Shown here in pieces: positions 34,851 through 44,186 of a stretch of DNA of 64,000 nt (position 1 is its first letter; each line of letters starts with the position of its first letter). The DNA comes from Nitrosopumilus oxyclinae (GTDB lineage: Archaea > Thermoproteota > Nitrososphaeria > Nitrososphaerales > Nitrosopumilaceae), in assembly GCF_013407165.1 (NCBI RefSeq), contig NZ_CP026994.1:186001-250000 (forward strand), given 5' to 3'. Under the pieces are notes generated by a model. It was given only the letters and a program-made list of their open reading frames with translations, was not told the origin of the DNA and did no database searches. Position numbers and translations under genes: made by a program.

Positions 34851-34941
34851 GATATATGCATGACATTTTTTGAGTTCACTTAAGCCTATTGCTAGTTATC
34901 ACAGAAATATCTAAATCACTACTATCTAAGATCTAATTATC

Positions 34942-36225
34942 TTGGAATTACCGCGAGGAATGAAAGACTTTGAGGGTGAGGAAAATGCAAACATTGAACA
35001 CATTAGGAATCATTTCAAGAAATTATCAAATTTATATGGATTTTCATTTATGGACCCATCTCCAATTGAATTATTGTCTACCTTGGAAACTAAATCTGGT
35101 CCAGGAATTAGAGATGAAATTTACTTTTTCAAAGATAAGGGTGATAGAGAAGTAGCATTACGTTTTGATTTTACAATGGGACTCACAAGATATGCTACAT
35201 CTCAAAAATCAATAAAGCTTCCAGCAAAAATATCTGCATTTGGAGGTGTGTTTAGATATGATGAACCACAAAAGGGCAGATATCGATACTTTCACCAATG
35301 GGATATTGAAATTTATGGTAAAGCTAGCCTTGAATCAGAAGCTGAAATCATAGAAATTACATCTAGATTATTTGATTCACTCTTACTCAAAGATATTACA
35401 ATTGATATCAACCATAGAAATCTTGTAGAATCATTTATCAACAAAATCTTTGATTCAAAAGATCCAGAATTAGTTGCTGATATTTTACGTGCAGTAGATA
35501 AAATTGCAAAAAAATCAAAAGAGCAAATTCTAAAAGAATTTCAAGAAAAGGGATATGCAACTGAAAAACTAGAAAAAATTCTAGAGTTTTCTCAAATCAA
35601 AGGGTCAATTACTGAAGTTGAAAAAGCATTTGATGTTTCACAACTAGAATCATGGGATGAACTCAAAGCATTAATTGATTCACTAGAGAATAGAGGAGTT
35701 TCAAATGTTAGAATTAATTTTGGAATTGTTAGAGGATTAGATTACTATTCAGGGATTGTTTTTGAAGTATTTGATAAAAATTCAACATTAGGTGCTTTAG
35801 CTGGTGGAGGAAGATATGATACTTTGACTAAGGCATTCAACAGAGAAGATATTGGTGCAACAGGAGTTGCTGGAGGAGTTGAGAGAATAATTTTAACAAT
35901 GCAAGAACAAAAAATAATTTCAGAAACTAAACAAAAAAGAGTTGCAGTATTGTATATCAATGAAGAGATGCAAAAAGTTGCTCACTCAATTGCATCATTA
36001 CTTAGACTTAACAACATTCCAACTGACATTGATTTGGTAGGACGTAACATGAAAAAACAAATGGATATTGCAACAAATTCACAATTTGCAATTATAGTTG
36101 GACCTCAGGAATTGGAAAATGGAAATGTAGTTCTAAAAGATATGGTGAATGGAACTGAAGGAACTATCTCTTTAGAAAAACTAACTGAGGATCCAAAATC
36201 TATTCTTAATTTAGAAAAGCTCTAG
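34942..36225 (+). CDS. hisS: histidyl-tRNA synthetase
   Basis: Class II synthetase charging tRNA-His. The 427 residues show motif 1 near PIELLSTLETKSG, motif 2 FGGVFRYDEPQKGRYRYFHQ, the histidine-specific GIVRGLDYYSGIVFEVF, motif 3 GGRYDTL...GVAGGVERI, and the C-terminal anticodon-binding domain (VAVLYINEEMQK). The start is a TTG giving MELPRGMKDFEG, the conserved N-terminus. Its 3' end overlaps the convergent eif6 by 20 nt. Confidence 0.95.
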   Translation: MELPRGMKDFEGEENANIEHIRNHFKKLSNLYGFSFMDPSPIELLSTLETKSGPGIRDEIYFFKDKGDREVALRFDFTMGLTRYATSQKSIKLPAKISAFGGVFRYDEPQKGRYRYFHQWDIEIYGKASLESEAEIIEITSRLFDSLLLKDITIDINHRNLVESFINKIFDSKDPELVADILRAVDKIAKKSKEQILKEFQEKGYATEKLEKILEFSQIKGSITEVEKAFDVSQLESWDELKALIDSLENRGVSNVRINFGIVRGLDYYSGIVFEVFDKNSTLGALAGGGRYDTLTKAFNREDIGATGVAGGVERIILTMQEQKIISETKQKRVAVLYINEEMQKVAHSIASLLRLNNIPTDIDLVGRNMKKQMDIATNSQFAIIVGPQELENGNVVLKDMVNGTEGTISLEKLTEDPKSILNLEKL

Positions 36226-36871
36226 TCAACATCATAATCTCAGGTCCACTTGTTAACGAACCAACCACTACACAGTGATTATTTACCAAAATCCCTGATG
36301 ACACATATGGAACTCCATTGTTGATTGAACTCTGTTCAATATTTGTGCCTAATAGATTGGCTATTGTCTTCATATCTTCCTCATCTGCTTCTGGATGTAT
36401 TGCAGCACCAGTTGCATTTGCAACAAGTACTACTCCTGTCTGATTAAATCCTGCAATTTTTTTCTGAATTACCTCTACTCCTAATACATCTGAAATTGTT
36501 TGGCAATCTTGTTTTGATAACCAAGGTGATACAACTGCTCCTTTGTCATTTGCACAGATTACATTTCCTAGTGCATTAAACTTAGTATCAAGCACACCAA
36601 CTTCTAAATCTGTTTCATCTTTTAGATAATCATATTCATTTTGATATGCAGTATTTGGAAGTAAGATTCCTTTATTGTTCATAACTGATAATGCACCGAT
36701 AAGTCTAGTGTTTGCAATTGCAGTATGATGAATTTGAATATCTAGATACTTTGCAAGCTTATCAGCTTTGGTTTGAGCAAATCCCATTGGAACTAGACCA
36801 ATACTATCGTTAACAGTAATGTACACTCCAAGGTTTGGTCCCCTATACACATCATATTTGATAATATCCAT
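36206..36871 (-). CDS. eif6: translation initiation factor aIF6
   Basis: Anti-association factor bound to the large ribosomal subunit. The 221 residues make the family's five-fold pseudo-symmetric repeat, with recurring segments such as NTRLIGALSVMNNKGILLP and GNVICANDKGAVVSPWLS, and VLVANATGAAIHPEADEED. It converges with hisS, overlapping by 20 nt. Confidence 0.95.
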   Translation of the reverse strand: MDIIKYDVYRGPNLGVYITVNDSIGLVPMGFAQTKADKLAKYLDIQIHHTAIANTRLIGALSVMNNKGILLPNTAYQNEYDYLKDETDLEVGVLDTKFNALGNVICANDKGAVVSPWLSKQDCQTISDVLGVEVIQKKIAGFNQTGVVLVANATGAAIHPEADEEDMKTIANLLGTNIEQSSINNGVPYVSSGILVNNHCVVVGSLTSGPEIMMLTRAFLN

Positions 36872-36964
36872 ATCCAGAGAATTAACACTTGATCGTTATG
36901 AACGTAAGGAAATTTTTCGTTCCTAATTGATCGATTCTTCACTTGCCTGTTAGAAAAACAGCTG

Positions 36965-36981
36965 TCTAGCTTTAAATAATA
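36965..36981 (+). promoter_or_regulatory. promoter of ferredoxin 1
   Basis: TCTAGCTTTAAATAATA, with TATA core TTTAAATA centred 26 nt before the ATG at 37001. The identical 17 bp precede ferredoxin 2 (37580-37596) at the same distance. Confidence 0.8.
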
Positions 36982-36982
36982 A

Positions 36983-37510
<528 letters not shown>

Positions 37511-37560
37511 TCTCTAGAATCTAAACCTAAAAATTTTTAATTTTTATATTATTTTTGAAT
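37511..37560 (+). terminator. T-rich terminator after ferredoxin 1
   Basis: AAAATTTTTAATTTTTATATTATTTTT-type sequence (about 37530-37556) follows the stop, separating the two ferredoxin units so that each has its own promoter and end. Confidence 0.5.
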
Positions 37561-37579
37561 TTAGTCCCAACTAATTTTC

Positions 37580-37596
37580 TCTAGCTTTAAATAATA
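37580..37596 (+). promoter_or_regulatory. promoter of ferredoxin 2
   Basis: The same 17 bp as at 36965 (TCTAGCTTTAAATAATA). The TATA core is centred about 25.5 nt before the ATG at 37615, a leaderless arrangement. Confidence 0.8.
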
Positions 37597-37614
37597 TTCT
37601 ACAAGTATAATATT

Positions 37615-38163
37615 ATGGTAGATCTACAAATTCCTGAAGACTTTTGTCATAATGACGTAAAGCCAAAAGGAAAAACAAGTCACGCAGATGGTGAAAACCT
37701 TCATTTTATCTGGGGTGACGGAAGATCCGATGGTGCAGCATTCTCAAACGACGATGTAAAAGCAGCCTATGAAGCAAGAGGAGAAACACAAGTTCCTCTA
37801 GGAATTCATGGTACTACTGTTGCAGTCGATTGGGATTCATGTGTTGCAGCCGGTTCATGCATGAGTGTATGTCCTGTTCAAACCTTCCAATGGTACAGAA
37901 CTGAAAAAGATATTCCAGCAGACAAATGTTTGGGAGAAACTTTTGAAGGTACTGGTAAAACAGAACAAGATGAAAGATTAGATTATACAGACAAATCACA
38001 ACCAATCAGAGAACATGATTGTACAGTTTGTATGGCATGTCAAGAAATCTGTCCTGAAGGAGCTATTCGAATTGAAGCATCAAATCAAGAATGGCACGAG
38101 AAAGCAGCAGGAACATATGTTAAAATGCCATCAAGTGGTGGCGGACCTCACGCACACGATTAA
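37615..38163 (+). CDS. Sulfolobus-type ferredoxin 2
   Basis: 182-residue paralogue of ferredoxin 1, sharing the segments [16 protein letters not shown] and [12 protein letters not shown]. Cluster I reads CVAAGSCMSVCP: the position that is Asp in ferredoxin 1 is Ala here, so only three Cys remain and a 3Fe-4S centre is expected with no route to a fourth iron. Cluster II, CTVCMACQEICP, is complete. The C-terminus has a Gly/His tail (SSGGGPHAHD) absent from ferredoxin 1. The tandem duplication suggests specialised redox partners. Confidence 0.92.
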   Translation: MVDLQIPEDFCHNDVKPKGKTSHADGENLHFIWGDGRSDGAAFSNDDVKAAYEARGETQVPLGIHGTTVAVDWDSCVAAGSCMSVCPVQTFQWYRTEKDIPADKCLGETFEGTGKTEQDERLDYTDKSQPIREHDCTVCMACQEICPEGAIRIEASNQEWHEKAAGTYVKMPSSGGGPHAHD

Positions 38164-38200
38164 AGAAAATTTTTCTTTTTTCTTATTTTTCTATTTTACA
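38164..38200 (+). terminator. terminator after ferredoxin 2
   Basis: AAAGAAAATTTTTCTTT is a short near-palindrome followed by further T-tracts (to about 38196), just before the tRNA-Ser promoter region. Confidence 0.6.
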
Positions 38201-38236
38201 TCAACAGATTTTAACCTCTATTGATCAACATTTTTT

Positions 38237-38320
38237 GCAGAGGTCGCCTAGCTCGGTAGGGCGCGGGCCTTGAGAGCCTGTGTGCGCAAGCATACGGGGG
38301 TTCAAATCCCTCTCTCTGCG
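38237..38320 (+). tRNA. tRNA-Ser(TGA)
   Basis: 84-nt class II tRNA. The acceptor is GCAGAGG/TCTCTGC with a G:U at its base. The anticodon stem CGGGC/GCCTG encloses loop CTTGAGA (anticodon TGA), the long variable arm is TGTGCGCAAGCATAC-like, and the T loop is TTCAAAT. Discriminator G as expected for serine; CCA not encoded. Confidence 0.93.
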
Positions 38321-38323
38321 TTT

Positions 38324-39274
38324 TTAATTTTCTACTTTAGCTAATTCTGCTAACATTGCAGATAATTGAATTTCAGAATTTGCTCCAACTAGAACTCTAT
38401 AATCGTACTTTGCAATTATCTCTAAAATGTCTGCCAATTTTTCATGTTTTGATTTGAATACTGCAGAGTTGATGTATTTTAGAAAATCCGATTCTGACAT
38501 TCCATAAACTTTGATTAACTCAATCATTTTTTCTCTAGCTTCTGGAACTTTTCCAGACAATGCAATTTTTAGAACTTCATCAACATCAGAAGTTTTTGTC
38601 AAACCTGCTGAAGAAATTACGTTCTCTTCAGTAATTCCGCCAAGACTTGCTGTTGCTTGCATTAAGTTAATTGCATGCCTCAAATCTCCTTCAGAATAAT
38701 CATAAATTGCTTTGAGACCTTTTTTGTCCGTTTTTACTTTCTCCTTTTTAGCAATCTCTTCTAGTCTTCCGATTATATCTGCTTCAGGAATTGATGTAAA
38801 TTTGAAGGTGGCACACCTACTTTGAATGGGGTCTATAATTTTTGAAATATTATTTGCAATGAAAATAAATCTGCATATTTTTGCAGTATCTTCTATAATT
38901 CGTCTTAGAGCTGTTTGTGCATCATTTGTCATTTCATCAGCTTCATCCAAAATAATGATTTTGAATGGAACTTCAGCCATTCCTGCAAATCTTGAGAATT
39001 TCTTTACTTTCTCTCTGACCATCCCTATTCCTCTCTCATCAGATGCATTAAGCTCTAGTGTGTAGTCTTTAGCATAATCTCCTAGAATTTGTCTTGCAAT
39101 ACATAATGCAACTGTTGTCTTTCCGACACCTGCAGAACCTGAAAACATCAAGTGTGGCATGTCTGTTGGATCTTTGATTAAAGCTTCTAGACTACCAATA
39201 ATTTCTGTTTGATTTACAACCTCTGATAGTTTCATTGGTCGATATTTTTCTACCCACATTCCAGTTGCAGTCAT
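38324..39274 (-). CDS. rfcS: replication factor C small subunit
   Basis: AAA+ subunit of the clamp loader that places PCNA on DNA. The 316 residues have the RFC box WVEKYRPMKLSEVV, Walker A SGSAGVGKTT, Walker B IILDEADEM, the sensor 1 region FIFIANN, and the SRC motif IQSRCATFKF carrying the arginine finger. The ATG at 39274 fits a TATA-like TTTATTA about 26 nt upstream. Its stop lies 3 nt from the 3' end of the convergent tRNA-Ser. Confidence 0.95.
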   Translation of the reverse strand: MTATGMWVEKYRPMKLSEVVNQTEIIGSLEALIKDPTDMPHLMFSGSAGVGKTTVALCIARQILGDYAKDYTLELNASDERGIGMVREKVKKFSRFAGMAEVPFKIIILDEADEMTNDAQTALRRIIEDTAKICRFIFIANNISKIIDPIQSRCATFKFTSIPEADIIGRLEEIAKKEKVKTDKKGLKAIYDYSEGDLRHAINLMQATASLGGITEENVISSAGLTKTSDVDEVLKIALSGKVPEAREKMIELIKVYGMSESDFLKYINSAVFKSKHEKLADILEIIAKYDYRVLVGANSEIQLSAMLAELAKVEN

Positions 39275-39363
39275 GAGTATCAAAGACTAAATCCCATTAA
39301 TAAATCCGAATTGGTTATTGTCATATGCATCATATTAAAATCAAATTTAGCATAATTGTATGC

Positions 39364-39460
39364 GATCAGCCTGGAATTAATTAGGATCAATTGATCTCAC
39401 TAAATTGTTAACAGAATTGATCGATCCGGTACTTGTGGATCTAAATCAGAAAAAGTGATC
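39364..39460 (+). promoter_or_regulatory. GATC-rich stretch upstream of the GINS-MCM operon
   Basis: Seven GATC sites occur in 97 bp (39364, 39385, 39393, 39419, 39423, 39438, 39457), including the palindromes GATCAATTGATC (39385-39396) and GATCGATC. It lies just before the replication operon, so it may be an operator or a methylation-sensitive promoter; nothing proves a function. Confidence 0.4.
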
Positions 39461-39464
39461 TCAA

Positions 39465-39995
39465 ATGGAAATAGATAAAGTAGAAAAAGTGCATTCAATT
39501 GGATATCGCCTAAAGGATGCTAAAGTTACGATTAATCAAGATTTCAAGTATAATGTTGCAGGTATGAAAATTGAGGGTACTCAAGGCGATACAAATAACA
39601 TGCCTCAATGGATAGGAAAAATTCTCTCAGAGAATAAAATAGGGACATTAAATTCTCCAGATATGATCACACAACTAAAACAAGCTTTATCAAAAGAAAA
39701 AATGGTTGGTGAATATCAAATCTCTACACTTGATCCGCACTTTTACATAAAACTGAAAGAATCAATGAAGGAACTAAACCACGATGATTTTGATAAAGTT
39801 GAAAGTATGATGTTGGAATTATTTAGAATGAGAAGGGGTAAGCTAGTAAAGATTGCAGACTCTATGAAACTTAATTCAGAACTATACAACAAATTAACTG
39901 TTGAGGAGAGTATCTTTTACAAAACAATTCATGAAAACAGTGTAGAGTTTGAAAAGCAGATAAGAGGAGAACGAAATGAGCATGGCTCAAGCTAG
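39465..39995 (+). CDS. GINS complex subunit (B-A domain order, Gins23-like)
   Basis: Replication helicase cofactor: GINS with Cdc45/RecJ activates MCM. The N-terminal 55 residues fit a small B domain ending in MPQWIGKILSENKIGTL, as in Psf2/Psf3-type subunits. The helical A domain follows, with LDPHFYIKLKESM and ESMMLELFRMRRGKLVKIA. Its 3' end overlaps mcm by 20 nt, the classical archaeal gins-mcm pairing. Confidence 0.85.
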   Translation: MEIDKVEKVHSIGYRLKDAKVTINQDFKYNVAGMKIEGTQGDTNNMPQWIGKILSENKIGTLNSPDMITQLKQALSKEKMVGEYQISTLDPHFYIKLKESMKELNHDDFDKVESMMLELFRMRRGKLVKIADSMKLNSELYNKLTVEESIFYKTIHENSVEFEKQIRGERNEHGSS

Positions 39996-42063
39996 CACAT
40001 TTACAGATTCTGCTTTATCAGATAAAGTAAAAGAATTCTTAACTCGATTCAAGGATAGAGATGGCAACTACAAGTATGTAGATGCAATCGACGAGATGAT
40101 GCCAAAGAATGCAAAATTCATCATAGTTGATTACAATGATTTGGTGGTAGAACCACAAATTGAGATTATATTTTCTCAAAACCCTGATAGATTGTTTGAA
40201 GCATTTGGAAGGGCAATTAAAGAAGCACTTCAAACAAGATTTCCTGAATATGCAGAAAAAATTAAAGATGAAATTCGTGTTAGATTAATTAATTTCCCAT
40301 TAGAGCGAAGTCTAAGGCAAATTACTGCTGAAACTATTGGAAAGATTACAAGTGTTTCAGGAATGGTGGTAAGGGCATCTGAAGTAAAACCTCTTGCAAA
40401 AGAACTAGTCTTTGTATGTCCTGATGAACATCCAACTAAAGTAATTCAGCTAAAGGGCATGGATGTTAAGATGCCGATTGTTTGTGATAATCCTAGTTGC
40501 AAACATAGAGACTTTGAGTTAAAGCCTGAATCTAGCAAGTTTATCGATTTTCAAATTTTGAGATTACAAGAACTTCCTGAAGATTTACCTCCTGGACAAT
40601 TACCTCACTATATTGATGTCACAACTAGGCAGGATCTGGTAGATAATTCAAGACCTGGAGATAGAATTATTCTAACTGGTGTAGTACGAGTTGAGCAGGA
40701 ATCTGTGGCAGGAGTTCAGAGAGGACATAGTGGGCTATACAGATTAAGAATTGAAGGTAATAATATTGAATTTTTAAGTGGACGTGGTTCTAAAACTGAC
40801 AGAAAAATTGGTAGAGAAGAAATTTCGCCTGAAGAAGAAAAATTAATCAAATCACTTAGTCAAAGCTCCGATGTCTATCAAAGATTAATTGATTCATTTG
40901 CACCACACATTCAAGGTCAAGCACTAATCAAAGAAGCTATTCTATTACTAATTGTTGGTTCTAATCAAAGATTGCTTGGTGATGGAAGTAAGATTAGAGG
41001 TGACATTAACGTATTTTTAGTTGGAGATCCAGGTACTGCAAAATCTGAAATGCTAAAGTTTTGTGCAAGAATTGCACCCCGAGGTTTGTATACTTCTGGT
41101 AGAGGTTCTACAGCTGCAGGTCTTACGGCTGCTGTAGTTCGAGATAAAACTGGAATCATGATGTTGGAAGCTGGTGCAGTTGTACTAGGTGATCAGGGTT
41201 TAGTAAGTATAGACGAATTTGATAAAATGAAACCTGAAGACAGAAGTGCATTGCACGAAGTTATGGAACAACAGTCTGCAAGTATTGCAAAAGGTGGTAT
41301 TGTAGCTACACTAAATGCAAGAACTTCAATCTTGGCTGCCGCAAACCCTATGTATGGAAAATATGATCCTTTCAAAAATATCACAGAAAATGTTAACTTG
41401 CCAATTCCACTGCTTACAAGATTTGATTTGATCTTTGTAGTTCGAGATATTCCAACTAAAGAAAGAGATATGATGATTGCAAAGCACATTATTAAAAGAA
41501 ATTCTTCACAAGGAACAGACAAAAAATCTGTCATTGAAGTTGATTTACTAACAAAATATCTATCATATGCAAAACGTGGAGAACCTGAATTAACACCTGA
41601 AGCTGAGGCTAAAATCCTTGATTACTATCTTCAAATGAGAAATGTAGAATCTGAAGAGATGATTACAGTTACTCCTAGACAATTAGAAGGAATTATCAGA
41701 CTTTCAACTGCTAGGGCAAGATTACTCATGAAAGACCAGGTCGAGGAAGAGGATGCTGAACGTGCAATCTTTCTAATTCAGAGTATGCTTCAAGATGCAG
41801 GAGTCGATGTTAATACTGGTAAAGTCGATCTTGGTGTGTTACAAGGAAAACCAAGAAGTGAGGTTTCCAAGATGCAACTATTCATGGATGTTCTTAAGGG
41901 TCTTGAAGGTGATAACAAAGTTCCAGTTGAAGAGAAGACATTTGTAAAAGAACTTGAAAAGAGTGAAAAATTCACTGAAGAAGAGGCAAGAAACTACATT
42001 AGAAGAATGCTCAGAGAAGCATCTATTTATGAATCAAAACCCGGTCACTATAACCGAGTATGA
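39976..42063 (+). CDS. mcm: replicative DNA helicase MCM
   Basis: AAA+ helicase that unwinds replication forks. The 695 residues contain the N-terminal OB/zinc domain (CPDEHP and CDNPSCKHRDF), Walker A GDPGTAKSE near residue 350, Walker B SIDEFDKM near 413, and the arginine finger in LLTRFDLIFV. A C-terminal winged helix completes the protein. The frame starts at ATG 39976 (MSMAQ), with 39982 as an alternative; both lie inside the gins gene. The stop overlaps the next gene as ATGA. Confidence 0.97.
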   Translation: MSMAQASTFTDSALSDKVKEFLTRFKDRDGNYKYVDAIDEMMPKNAKFIIVDYNDLVVEPQIEIIFSQNPDRLFEAFGRAIKEALQTRFPEYAEKIKDEIRVRLINFPLERSLRQITAETIGKITSVSGMVVRASEVKPLAKELVFVCPDEHPTKVIQLKGMDVKMPIVCDNPSCKHRDFELKPESSKFIDFQILRLQELPEDLPPGQLPHYIDVTTRQDLVDNSRPGDRIILTGVVRVEQESVAGVQRGHSGLYRLRIEGNNIEFLSGRGSKTDRKIGREEISPEEEKLIKSLSQSSDVYQRLIDSFAPHIQGQALIKEAILLLIVGSNQRLLGDGSKIRGDINVFLVGDPGTAKSEMLKFCARIAPRGLYTSGRGSTAAGLTAAVVRDKTGIMMLEAGAVVLGDQGLVSIDEFDKMKPEDRSALHEVMEQQSASIAKGGIVATLNARTSILAAANPMYGKYDPFKNITENVNLPIPLLTRFDLIFVVRDIPTKERDMMIAKHIIKRNSSQGTDKKSVIEVDLLTKYLSYAKRGEPELTPEAEAKILDYYLQMRNVESEEMITVTPRQLEGIIRLSTARARLLMKDQVEEEDAERAIFLIQSMLQDAGVDVNTGKVDLGVLQGKPRSEVSKMQLFMDVLKGLEGDNKVPVEEKTFVKELEKSEKFTEEEARNYIRRMLREASIYESKPGHYNRV

Positions 42064-44186
42064 ATATAGATAAGCTAAAACTTTCAGAATCAGCAATTGA
42101 ATTTTTAAAATCACAAGGTTTTACAAAATTATATCCTCCACAATCTGATAGTGTAAAGTCTGGATTGCTAGATGGTCAAAGCATTCTAGTATCAGCTCCT
42201 ACTGCCAGTGGAAAAACTTTGATTGCAATGCTTGCGATGTTGAGTTATTTATCTAAAAATAAAGGGAAGGTGATCTATCTTAGTCCATTACGTGCATTAG
42301 CTGCTGAAAAGTTTACAGAATTTAAAAAATTGGAAAAAATTGCACTAGGAAACAAAGTAAAAGTTGCAATATCTACAGGTGACTTTGAAAATATTGAAAA
42401 AAACTTGGAAAAAAGTAATGTGTTAATTTTAACAAATGAAAAAATGGATTCTATAATTAGACATGGTGCTGAATGGGTTGATGAAATTGGATTAGTGATT
42501 TCTGATGAAGTTCATTTGATTGGAGATGAGAATAGAGGTCCGACACTTGAGATGATTCTTACACAACTCAAACTATTAGAAACAAAACCTCAGATTGTAG
42601 GTCTTAGTGCAACGATTACAAATTCAGATGAGATTGCAGACTGGCTTGAATGCAAATTAGTAAAAAATGATTGGAGACCTGTTCCACTTTCTGAAGGGGT
42701 ATGTGACGGAGGTCAAGTTACAATGAGTGATGGTAAAACCTTTGAAGTTGAGCGTAGTTTAATGGGAACACCTATTGATTTAGGCGTGCAATCAGTACAT
42801 CAGGGAGGACAATCCTTAGTTTTTGCTGAGACTAGAACTCGCTCAAAATCTCTTGCAACAAAAGCAGCAGATGCAATTTTTCAGATATTAGAAAAAAAAG
42901 AAATTACAGAATTAGAAAAAACATCAAAAAAACTTCTATCAGAAAATGAGCATACTGAATTAGTCAAAACATTGGCATTATTAGTAAAAAAAGGAGTTGC
43001 ATTTCATCATGCAGGACTAAATCAAAAATGCAGAGAAACTATAGAGGCAGAATTTCGTAAAGGCACCATCAAACTTTTATCATCTACTCCAACTTTAGCT
43101 GCTGGTGTCAATCTTCCAGCAAGACGAGTTGTTATATCAAACATTAACAGGTATAATGCCAAAGTAGGTGCTAATAGACCAATTAGTATTTTAGAATACA
43201 AACAACTTTGTGGCAGAGCTGGAAGACCACAATACGATGATTATGGGGAATCAATTATTGTTGGAAATGGTAATGCAGAAGATCTAATAGAATATTACAT
43301 TAATGGAGAACCTGAAGCAATCGTATCTAAAATAACAGATGATAAATCTCTACGAACTCATATTCTAAGTGTTATAGTCACACATCCAGGAATTAAAAAA
43401 GAAGAGATTTTAGAATTCTTTTTACAAACATTGGGTGGACTACAATCAAGAAAACCTACAATTAAATTTGCAATTGATATTTCATTACGTTTTCTTTCTA
43501 GTAAGTTTTTGATTATTAAAAAAGGTGAAAGATATGCCGCTACTGAATTTGGAAAAAAGACATCAATGTTGTATATTGATCCATTAACTGCAACATACTT
43601 TAGAGATTCAATTGAAAATGTATCTCAAGAAAGAAAACATACTTTTGGATTTTTACACATGATCACAAATTGTGAAGAATTTTTCCCAAAGTTCACCTTA
43701 CGTCAAAAAGATTACGAAACTGCAAGTTTAATGATTGATAACAATTCATCACAACTCTTAGAACCAATATCAGAGTATGATTGTTCAAGAAGCCTTTTGG
43801 CATTACAATCTTGGATTGCTGAATCTACTGAATTATCTCTTTCAGATAGCCTCGGAATTGAGTCTGGGGATATGCATAGGATGACTGAGAATGCAAATTG
43901 GCTATCTTATTGTCTTAGGGAAATTTCCAAGCACGTTGAGAGGGCAGATTTACTTGAAGAATTGAGTGATTTGAGAAATAGAATAGTCTATGGAATTAGA
44001 GAGGAACTGCTTGATTTAGTCAGAGTTAAGGGCATTGGAAGGGTTAGAGCTAGAATTCTATTCAAACACGGTGTCAAGAATTTGGATGATTTGAGAAAAA
44101 TTCCTGTGAATAAATTAGCAGAATTTGATAAAATTGGTTCAACCATTGCGGATAACATAAAGGCAGAGTTACGAAAGGTTAGATAA
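42060..44186 (+). CDS. hel308: Hel308-type (Ski2-like) DNA helicase
   Basis: Superfamily 2 helicase acting at stalled replication forks. The 708 residues carry a Q-motif region (LYPPQSDS), Walker A APTASGKT (46-53), motif Ib-type regions, DEVH near 147, motif III GLSATITN, motif IV-VI including FHHAGL and QLCGRAGRPQYD, then the ratchet domain and a C-terminal helix-hairpin-helix (VKGIGRVRARILF). It is coupled to mcm by a 4-nt overlap and to the following transferase with no gap, so it belongs to the replication operon. Confidence 0.94.
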   Translation: MNIDKLKLSESAIEFLKSQGFTKLYPPQSDSVKSGLLDGQSILVSAPTASGKTLIAMLAMLSYLSKNKGKVIYLSPLRALAAEKFTEFKKLEKIALGNKVKVAISTGDFENIEKNLEKSNVLILTNEKMDSIIRHGAEWVDEIGLVISDEVHLIGDENRGPTLEMILTQLKLLETKPQIVGLSATITNSDEIADWLECKLVKNDWRPVPLSEGVCDGGQVTMSDGKTFEVERSLMGTPIDLGVQSVHQGGQSLVFAETRTRSKSLATKAADAIFQILEKKEITELEKTSKKLLSENEHTELVKTLALLVKKGVAFHHAGLNQKCRETIEAEFRKGTIKLLSSTPTLAAGVNLPARRVVISNINRYNAKVGANRPISILEYKQLCGRAGRPQYDDYGESIIVGNGNAEDLIEYYINGEPEAIVSKITDDKSLRTHILSVIVTHPGIKKEEILEFFLQTLGGLQSRKPTIKFAIDISLRFLSSKFLIIKKGERYAATEFGKKTSMLYIDPLTATYFRDSIENVSQERKHTFGFLHMITNCEEFFPKFTLRQKDYETASLMIDNNSSQLLEPISEYDCSRSLLALQSWIAESTELSLSDSLGIESGDMHRMTENANWLSYCLREISKHVERADLLEELSDLRNRIVYGIREELLDLVRVKGIGRVRARILFKHGVKNLDDLRKIPVNKLAEFDKIGSTIADNIKAELRKVR

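Noticed and set aside
37615-38163. Duplicate of ferredoxin 1 by assembly error
   Set aside because: The two differ at many positions, lengths and ends; true paralogues.
39364-39460. Replication origin
   Set aside because: No Cdc6/Orc1 gene or origin recognition boxes; the GATC cluster alone is not enough.
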